A stretch of 18,128 nucleotides of DNA from Candidatus Aenigmatarchaeota archaeon (GTDB taxonomy: Archaea; Aenigmatarchaeota; Aenigmatarchaeia; CG10238-14; SpSt-28), in contig JANXEB010000115.1 in NCBI GenBank assembly GCA_025058985.1, positions 1-18,128 of the forward strand. Reading direction: 5' to 3'. Of this stretch, positions 13,673 through 18,128 are shown piece after piece. The notes beneath the pieces were generated by a model, which worked only from the letters and a program-made list of their open reading frames with translations, was not told where the DNA came from and ran no database searches. Made by a program: the position numbers and the translations under genes. How positions within the stretch are numbered: the stretch's first letter is position 1; each line of letters opens with the position of its first letter.

Positions 13673-14197
13673 ATGAAAGATGTCTTCATTTCAAAGAAAG
13701 TCGTGTATGGAAGTGATAAAAAAACGACAAATATGGAAAAATTCATAGTAAGAAAGATTAGAAATAGATATATTTTGAATAAAAAAATGATTCAAGAAAG
13801 AATAAAAGTAGCAGCTAAATTTCTATCAGGAAAAAAGATCCTTTTGTATACAAAAAATAGGAATCTTGAAGAAGTAGTTAAAAATTTTGCAGAAGCTTTA
13901 AAAATAAAATATTATATAGGAAGATTTTTACCCGGTACTTTAACAAATCCTCAAGTAGATGAATATTATGAAGCTGACGTTCTGTTTGTTTTAAATCCAA
14001 AAACCGATATAAGAGCAATAAAAGAAGCTTCAATAGCAAAAGTCCCAGTAGTTGCTATTTGTAATTCAGATGATGTTACTTCAAACATAGATCTGATTAT
14101 TCCAGGCAATAATAAACAAAAAAGCTCTATCTCTATGATTTTAAACCTTATATTAAAAAATATTTTACCGAACATAGAAATTAGTGAGCTTAAGTAG
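13673..14197 (+). CDS. rps2: 30S ribosomal protein uS2
   Basis: This 174-aa small-subunit protein matches archaeal uS2. It shows NMEKFIVRKIRNRYILN near residue 20, GRFLPGTLTNPQVDEYYEADVLFVLNP in the middle, and EASIAKVPVVAICNSDDVTSNIDLIIPGNNK toward the C terminus. It is a little shorter than most archaeal uS2, mainly at the N terminus. Its TAG stop ends on the base that is also G1 of tRNA-Pro. RNase P cleavage of a joint transcript would therefore remove the last base of the stop codon. Confidence 0.95.
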   Translation: MKDVFISKKVVYGSDKKTTNMEKFIVRKIRNRYILNKKMIQERIKVAAKFLSGKKILLYTKNRNLEEVVKNFAEALKIKYYIGRFLPGTLTNPQVDEYYEADVLFVLNPKTDIRAIKEASIAKVPVVAICNSDDVTSNIDLIIPGNNKQKSSISMILNLILKNILPNIEISELK

Positions 14198-14272
14198 GGG
14201 AGGTCGTCTAGCTTGGTCTAGGACGTCGGTTTGGGGTGCCGAAAATCCTGGGTTCAAATCCCAGCCTCCCCA
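14197..14272 (+). tRNA. tRNA-Pro (anticodon GGG), no intron
   Basis: The acceptor stem GGGGAGG (14197-14203) pairs with CCTCCCC (14265-14271); the discriminator is A14272. The D stem is GTCT/GGAC and the anticodon stem TCGGT/GCCGA. The loop TTGGGGT gives anticodon GGG. The T arm is CTGGG-TTCAAAT-CCCAG. All stems close and CCA is not encoded. It overlaps the uS2 stop by one base and ends 2 nt before the tatD ATG, so it is buried in a protein-coding operon. Confidence 0.96.
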
Positions 14273-14274
14273 AT

Positions 14275-15039
14275 ATGATAGATGCCCATTGTCACATAGA
14301 GCAAAAGGATTTTGATAATGATAGAGATTTAGTAATAGAAGAATGTAAAAAAGAATTAAAAGCAATAATTACAAGTGCTTGTGAAATAGAGAATTTTTTG
14401 AAAACTATAGAAATTGTTAAAAAGCATAAAAATTTTGTTTACGCATGCTTTGGTTTACACCCAGAATATATAAAAGAAATTTCAGAAAAGGATGTCGAAA
14501 ATTTTTTTGATTTTGTTAAAGAAAATTTGAACTTTGTTAAAGGTATTGGAGAAGTTGGTTTGGATTATTTTTGGATTAAAGAAGATTATTGGAGAAATAA
14601 ACAAAAAGAGCTTTTAGAAAGAATTGTAGAATTTTCAAGAGAAATAAAAAAACCTCTAGTAATTCATTGTAGAGATGCTTATAAAGATTTAATAAAAATT
14701 CTAGAGCAAGAAGATGCAAAAAAAGTTTTATTACATTTATTTGGAGCATTAGATTTAGTTAAAGTAATAGGGGAAAATGACTTTAAAATAACTGTTGGTC
14801 CAATAGTTGATAGAAGTAATAAACATAAAGAAATAGTTAAAACTTTAGATTTAGAATATATAATGACAGAAACAGATTCTCCTTGGAACAATCCAAATAA
14901 TAGAAATCTAAGAAACATTCCACTTAATGTTAAATTTGTTTGTGAGAAAATTGCTGATATTAAGAAAATCGATTTAAAGGAAGTTATTGAAAAAACTAGT
15001 AAAAATGCAATAGAATTTTTTGATTTAAATGAGAGTTAA
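14275..15039 (+). CDS. TatD-family metal-dependent hydrolase (DNase)
   Basis: This 254-aa TIM-barrel hydrolase has the TatD metal-site residues: HxH at H5 and H7 (IDAHCHI), E93 in GIGEVGLDY, H131 in PLVIHCRDA, H154 in LLHLFGA, and D201 in TETDSPW. TatD proteins are two-metal 3'-5' deoxyribonucleases implicated in DNA repair. Length is normal. A longer in-frame start at 14236 would lie inside the tRNA-Pro gene; ATG 14275 gives the canonical MIDAHCH start and lies 2 nt after the tRNA. tRNase Z cleavage would leave a nearly leaderless mRNA. The 3' end overlaps the next gene by 11 nt. Confidence 0.94.
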   Translation: MIDAHCHIEQKDFDNDRDLVIEECKKELKAIITSACEIENFLKTIEIVKKHKNFVYACFGLHPEYIKEISEKDVENFFDFVKENLNFVKGIGEVGLDYFWIKEDYWRNKQKELLERIVEFSREIKKPLVIHCRDAYKDLIKILEQEDAKKVLLHLFGALDLVKVIGENDFKITVGPIVDRSNKHKEIVKTLDLEYIMTETDSPWNNPNNRNLRNIPLNVKFVCEKIADIKKIDLKEVIEKTSKNAIEFFDLNES

Positions 15040-15997
15040 AGAATATATAGGGAAAGAAATTTTTAAAAAATATGGAATCGAAATACCTAAATCTTTTTTA
15101 GTAACAAAAGATACTAACTTAGAAAGTTTGAAGTTTGATTTTGAAGAACTTGTTTTAAAAGCACAAGTATTGTTTGGAAATAGAATGAAAAATAATTTAA
15201 TAATTTTCTCTAATAAACAAAACTTTTTTAAAGACATTAATACACTTTTTTCTAAAGGTATAAAAGAAATATTAGTTGAAGAAAGAATTTATTTTGAAAA
15301 AGAATTCTATTTAGCAGTATTCCTAGATACTTACGAAAGAAAACTAAAAGTTCTATTTTCTGAGAAAGGTGGTATAGATGTTAGCGAAGCTAGTGAATTA
15401 AACTTTAATAATGCTAATGAAAAAATAAAGGAAATTGCAAAAAAGTTATTAAAAATAGCAATTGATTATGATGCTGAGTTAGTAGAGATAAATCCTTTAG
15501 TTTTATCAAAAAATAGTTATATTGCATTAGATTCTAAAATAATAATAGACAATAATTCTTTATATAAACATAAAGATATCAAAATCGAAATAGAAAATGA
15601 AATAGAAAGAATTGCTTTTGAAAATGGTATTAGTTTTGTTGATTTAAATGGAAGTATAGGAATTGTTGGTGTTGGTGCTGGCTTAACAATGGCTACCATG
15701 GATTTTTTTACTGATGTAGCTTTTTTTATGGATATTGGTGGTGGAGCATTAGCTGAAAAAATAAAAGTAGCTTTAAAGATAATAAAAATGAGAAAACCAA
15801 AAAAAGTTATTTTCAATATTTTTGGTGGTATTACGAGATGTGATGAAGTTGCCAAAGCCATAGTAGAAGAAAAATTAAATATTCCTATTTTTATAAGAAT
15901 TTCTGGAACTAATGAAGAAATTGCCAAAAAAATTCTTAAAGAAAATGGAATAGAAGTTTTTGATTCACTAGAGGAAATTATAAGAACTTATCTTTAA
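15029..15997 (+). CDS. Succinyl-CoA synthetase beta subunit-like protein (SucC family)
   Basis: This 322-aa protein has the SucC layout. An N-terminal ATP-grasp part starts VKEYIGKEIFKKYGIEIPK, EINPLVLS is at 153-160, and ALDSKIIIDNN follows. The C-terminal flavodoxin-like ligase domain has GAGLTMATMD at 216-225, MDIGGGA and NIFGGITRCD at 263-272. It is shorter than the usual 380-390 aa, and the glycine-rich nucleotide loop after KAQV reads LFGNRMKNN instead of HAGGRGKAGG. A working ADP-forming ligase with altered nucleotide grip is possible; a different acyl-CoA is also possible. The alpha subunit (SucD) is not in the window. It overlaps tatD by 11 nt at the start and the convergent PH-domain gene by 20 nt at the end. 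Confidence 0.82.
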   Translation: MRVKEYIGKEIFKKYGIEIPKSFLVTKDTNLESLKFDFEELVLKAQVLFGNRMKNNLIIFSNKQNFFKDINTLFSKGIKEILVEERIYFEKEFYLAVFLDTYERKLKVLFSEKGGIDVSEASELNFNNANEKIKEIAKKLLKIAIDYDAELVEINPLVLSKNSYIALDSKIIIDNNSLYKHKDIKIEIENEIERIAFENGISFVDLNGSIGIVGVGAGLTMATMDFFTDVAFFMDIGGGALAEKIKVALKIIKMRKPKKVIFNIFGGITRCDEVAKAIVEEKLNIPIFIRISGTNEEIAKKILKENGIEVFDSLEEIIRTYL

Positions 15998-16688
15998 TTT
16001 TATCAACTTCTTCACTTCTTAATCTAATTTCAGAAACAATTTTTCCTTTTTCATCCAATTCTATCAAATAATAAACGTCGTCAACGTATACTAATGATTT
16101 CCATTTTCTTTCGATATCAAAAAACTTTGTTGCAATGAATTTTATAATTCCACTATTCTTAAATCTATTTTTTATTAATTTTTCCACATTTTCGTAGCTA
16201 GTTCTTTTTTCTTCTATGTAACTAATTTTTTCAATTTCTTTCTTTTCTTTTTGACCAATTCTACTTTCTATATACCTCAATACATCCTTAGCTTTCTTAG
16301 CCCCAACTATTATCATTTCAGGAGTTTCGTCTTCAACAAAAATTTCTATATCACCAACTCCAAAAATTCTATCTATGAGATTTTGTTTTAATTTTATATG
16401 AGAGACTCTACTTAACAAAACATTTGTTCTCTTCCTTATTATAAGACCTTTAACTTCTGTTATTTCATTCTCTTTTATTATATATCTTGTATTCATTCTT
16501 TTAACTTCTGTATACAACACTATTAAAAAGCCAATTGCTACATTCGATAAATAAATAAAATTAGAGAATGGAAAAACCAAGTAAAAAATAAAAAGCTTGA
16601 AATAATTAAGTAGTCCGAAAATTAGAAAAGCAAAGCCTATCAAATATTTGTGTAAGTTTTTTATTCTAGATGTTCTTATTTCTATCAT
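15978..16688 (-). CDS. Membrane protein with bacterial-type PH domain
   Basis: This is a 236-aa protein. Two hydrophobic helices occupy about residues 13-35 and 38-60. A bPH_2/DUF304-like domain (about 66-135) follows with RYIIKENEITEVKGLIIRK, the VSHIKLKQNLIDRIFGVGDIEIF block and EMIIVGAKKAKDV. This pattern matches YdbS/YdbT-like membrane PH proteins, whose role is unclear. The C-terminal 100 residues are charged and unrecognised, ending in a strand-rich piece (KSLVYVDDVYYLIELDEKG). The start ATG 16688 has TATA-like sequence about 20-30 bp upstream on minus. Confidence 0.78.
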   Translation of the reverse strand: MIEIRTSRIKNLHKYLIGFAFLIFGLLNYFKLFIFYLVFPFSNFIYLSNVAIGFLIVLYTEVKRMNTRYIIKENEITEVKGLIIRKRTNVLLSRVSHIKLKQNLIDRIFGVGDIEIFVEDETPEMIIVGAKKAKDVLRYIESRIGQKEKKEIEKISYIEEKRTSYENVEKLIKNRFKNSGIIKFIATKFFDIERKWKSLVYVDDVYYLIELDEKGKIVSEIRLRSEEVDKIKDKFL

Positions 16689-16785
16689 TGTTTTTAAGTA
16701 AAAATTTATTTATAAAACAGTATTTCCTATTATAAAACTCTTTGTATCTCATTTAAATTTAATTTATAAAGATAAAATTAAATAT
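16689..16785. promoter_or_regulatory. Divergent promoter region, PH-domain gene and coiled-coil gene
   Basis: The 97-bp A/T-rich spacer contains atttaaatttaatttataa at 16751-16769, centred about 26 bp before ATG 16786. A tttatttataaa stretch at about 16704-16718 serves the minus-strand gene. No conserved repeat or RNA fold was seen. Confidence 0.45.
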
Positions 16786-17250
16786 ATGCCAGAAGAGGAG
16801 TTTGAACTTATTCCAGTTTCTCCTTTAAGAAAACTTGAAAAAAAAATTGAAGAATTAGAATCAACAAAACAATTACTTGATGTAAGAGAATTTTTGAAAG
16901 ATATCGTTGGAATAATAAAAATGAATCAAGAAGTTGTTCACCAAATAGTAAGAGCTAATGATGCATTAACCATAGAGCTTTCCAAGATTCCTGGAAGATT
17001 AGATACTTTGATTTCTAATTTAAATGAACTATTAACATATATAAAAACTGGTTCTGAAGAAGAGTACAGTCCTAAAAAAGAAGAAGAAAAAGTTAAGCCT
17101 ATAGAGTCCGAAGTAATAACACAACTATTAGAAAATAATAAAAGAATTTTGGAGTTAAACGAAAAAATAGTTACAACACTAGAAGAAATAGAAAAAAGAA
17201 CAAGAAAACCTACATTACCTCCGCTAAAAAAACAAGAGCTTACAAAATGA
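16786..17250 (+). CDS. Predicted soluble coiled-coil protein next to pilin-like genes
   Basis: This 154-aa charged, helical protein has no membrane segment. Heptad-like stretches occur at about 12-35 (PLRKLEKKIEELESTK) and 105-140 (ESEVITQLLENNKRILELNEKIVTTLEEIEKR). A middle helix contains LSKIPGRLDTLISNLNELLTYI, and an acidic-basic linker lies near 90-104. I do not recognise a family. Its stop overlaps the ATG of the membrane protein that follows, so it is the first gene of the operon. A scaffold or cytoplasmic partner of a pilus- or archaellum-like machine, comparable in position to ArlC/ArlE, is a context-based guess. Confidence 0.6.
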   Translation: MPEEEFELIPVSPLRKLEKKIEELESTKQLLDVREFLKDIVGIIKMNQEVVHQIVRANDALTIELSKIPGRLDTLISNLNELLTYIKTGSEEEYSPKKEEEKVKPIESEVITQLLENNKRILELNEKIVTTLEEIEKRTRKPTLPPLKKQELTK

Positions 17251-17843
17251 AGTCTCAATCAGAAATAGTTGCCTTAGTAACTATAGCAGTATTAACAATA
17301 ACATTAGTTTCTTCTGCTTATTTTTGGGGAATGCCACTCATTGAAAAAAGACAAAGTTCAATAAAAGTAGAGAGATTAAGAGATATGTTTGATGTTTATA
17401 GTTTTAATTCTTTACCATCAAAAATAGAAAATGCTGTAAAAGGAGCTTCTAATCAGTTATTTTCCTCGCCAATAGATGGAATTTGGAAAGTTAATAGTAG
17501 TGAAAATTACATTAGCTTCGAAACTATTGCAAAAAGCACTAATATAGCGGTAGAGCATGGATGGTTATCTATTTTTGATTCTTGTAACATTAGTAATGGT
17601 AAGTGTGAAAGAAGTGAAGGAATTTTTGGCTTAGATAAATTTTTTTGTATTTGTGCTAGAGCAGATAGAGAGGGTGAGTATTTTAGAATATCTTACAAAA
17701 TAAACTTTAGAAACTTAACTTCTGATAGAGAAACATTTGAATATAGAGTAGAATCTCCATTAAAATCTACAAGTTTAAAAAACCTACAGATTTCTTTTTC
17801 TAAAAAGGATAAGACAAACATAATAATGATATATTTTTCTTAA
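17247..17843 (+). CDS. Single-pass membrane protein with pilin-like N terminus
   Basis: This 198-aa protein starts MKSQSEIVALV, followed by one hydrophobic helix to about residue 28 (ending AYFWGMPLIEKR), then a soluble, beta-strand-rich domain. The domain has four cysteines in two close pairs (CNISNGKC and CIC) at about 112-143. The short basic start, Gln-Ser-Glu, and hydrophobic helix resemble archaeal class III signal peptides and ArlF/ArlG- or pilin-like proteins; the processing site is inferred. The domain probably faces outward, and the cysteines could form disulfides. The ATG overlaps the previous stop (ATGA); its TAA overlaps the next ATG by one base. Confidence 0.6.
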   Translation: MKSQSEIVALVTIAVLTITLVSSAYFWGMPLIEKRQSSIKVERLRDMFDVYSFNSLPSKIENAVKGASNQLFSSPIDGIWKVNSSENYISFETIAKSTNIAVEHGWLSIFDSCNISNGKCERSEGIFGLDKFFCICARADREGEYFRISYKINFRNLTSDRETFEYRVESPLKSTSLKNLQISFSKKDKTNIIMIYFS

Positions 17844-18128
17844 TGAAATCTCAGGTAGTTATTATACAGTTTGTAATATATGCTACAATCAGCTTTTTTT
17901 TATTTATTTTGATAACGAACATGTTTGATATTTCTTCAATTAGAGTTAAAAAAGATTTATCCGCGAAGTATTCTTCCTATATTTTAAAAATATTAGAAGC
18001 ATACGCAATTAATTTATTAGTTAATTGTAGAGATTGTTATTTCGAGACTATAGTAAGTTTTAAAAACATAACCAAACAAAATTTCTACATAAAAATAGAT
18101 GAATATTCCAATTTAATAGTAGAGCATC
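17843..18128 (+). CDS. Second pilin-like single-pass membrane protein, cut by window edge
   Basis: This is an open frame of 95 codons running off the window. It begins MKSQVVIIQFVIYATISFFLFIL, again a short MKSQ lead followed by a hydrophobic helix, then FDISSIRVKKDLSAKYSSYIL and a region with the close cysteine pair CRDC. It has the same general layout as the preceding protein, suggesting two related or partner subunits of one surface structure. The start codon shares its A with the previous TAA stop. The C-terminal part is unseen. Confidence 0.6.
   Translation, partial: MKSQVVIIQFVIYATISFFLFILITNMFDISSIRVKKDLSAKYSSYILKILEAYAINLLVNCRDCYFETIVSFKNITKQNFYIKIDEYSNLIVEH

Noticed and set aside
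14236..14274. Upstream in-frame ATG for the TatD gene
   Set aside because: It lies inside the tRNA-Pro gene, and the usual TatD start (M-I-D-x-H) is at 14275.
15517..15927. 136-codon antisense open frame inside the SucC-like gene
   Set aside because: It is a mirror of a low-GC coding sequence, has no recognisable domain, and the plus-strand protein has clear family motifs.
1..18128. CRISPR array, insertion sequence or transposase
   Set aside because: No regularly spaced repeats, no transposase-like protein and no terminal inverted repeats were seen on either strand.

Overview
This is an archaeal chromosome segment. The evidence is RNA polymerase subunits Rpo1N, Rpo2 split into B' and B'', and Rpo5/H; ribosomal proteins eL37 and uS2; an archaeal Sm protein; a histone-fold protein; intron-bearing tRNAs; and TATA-like boxes centred about 20-28 bp upstream of start codons, the layout of leaderless archaeal transcripts. 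DNA is about 30% GC, genes overlap heavily, and several proteins are shorter than usual. Pilin-like N-termini of the MKSQ type close the window. A small-genome euryarchaeal or DPANN-type lineage fits; I cannot place it more closely.

Layout. 1-3762 (minus): rpoH, rpo2N (B''), rpo2C (B') and the start of rpo1N (A'), a chained operon. 3811-4995 (plus): a DUF1512 membrane protein, divergent from rpoH. 4955-5670 (minus): a short histone-fold protein and a UPF0200-type P-loop kinase. 5703-6023 (plus): eL37 and a tRNA-Lys(UUU) interrupted by two introns. 6024-11169: accessory island, described below. 11170-11282 (minus): tRNA-Ser(UGA) with one intron, sharing an upstream region with lsm (11324-11545, plus). 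11527-13645 (minus): ScpB and RqcH/NEMF. 13673-15997 (plus): uS2, tRNA-Pro(GGG), a TatD nuclease and a SucC-like protein, packed with almost no spacers. 15978-16688 (minus): a bacterial-type PH-domain membrane protein. 16786-18128 (plus): a coiled-coil protein followed by two single-pass pilin-like membrane proteins, the last cut by the window edge.

The island is the most interesting part. It lies between the 3' ends of two tRNA genes that both point into it. Its left 0.9 kb is visibly richer in G+C and holds broken genes, including a frameshifted winged-helix regulator. Its right 4 kb is an intact, translationally coupled four-gene operon: a diverged polyprenyl-diphosphate-synthase-like protein, an HprK/SerK-like P-loop kinase, a HAD-superfamily protein and a CTP-synthase paralogue. 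The paralogue keeps the amidoligase fold and P-loop but has lost the glutaminase Cys, His and oxyanion-hole motif, and also the lysines normally found in the UTP-binding segment. I know of no described pathway with this combination. Phosphoryl-activated chemistry on an isoprenoid or nucleotide-like substrate is a reasonable hypothesis, not a demonstrated function.

Other points of note are two tRNA introns that share a 3' tail, a tRNA-Pro whose first base is the last base of the uS2 stop codon, and a histone-fold protein with a truncated third helix.
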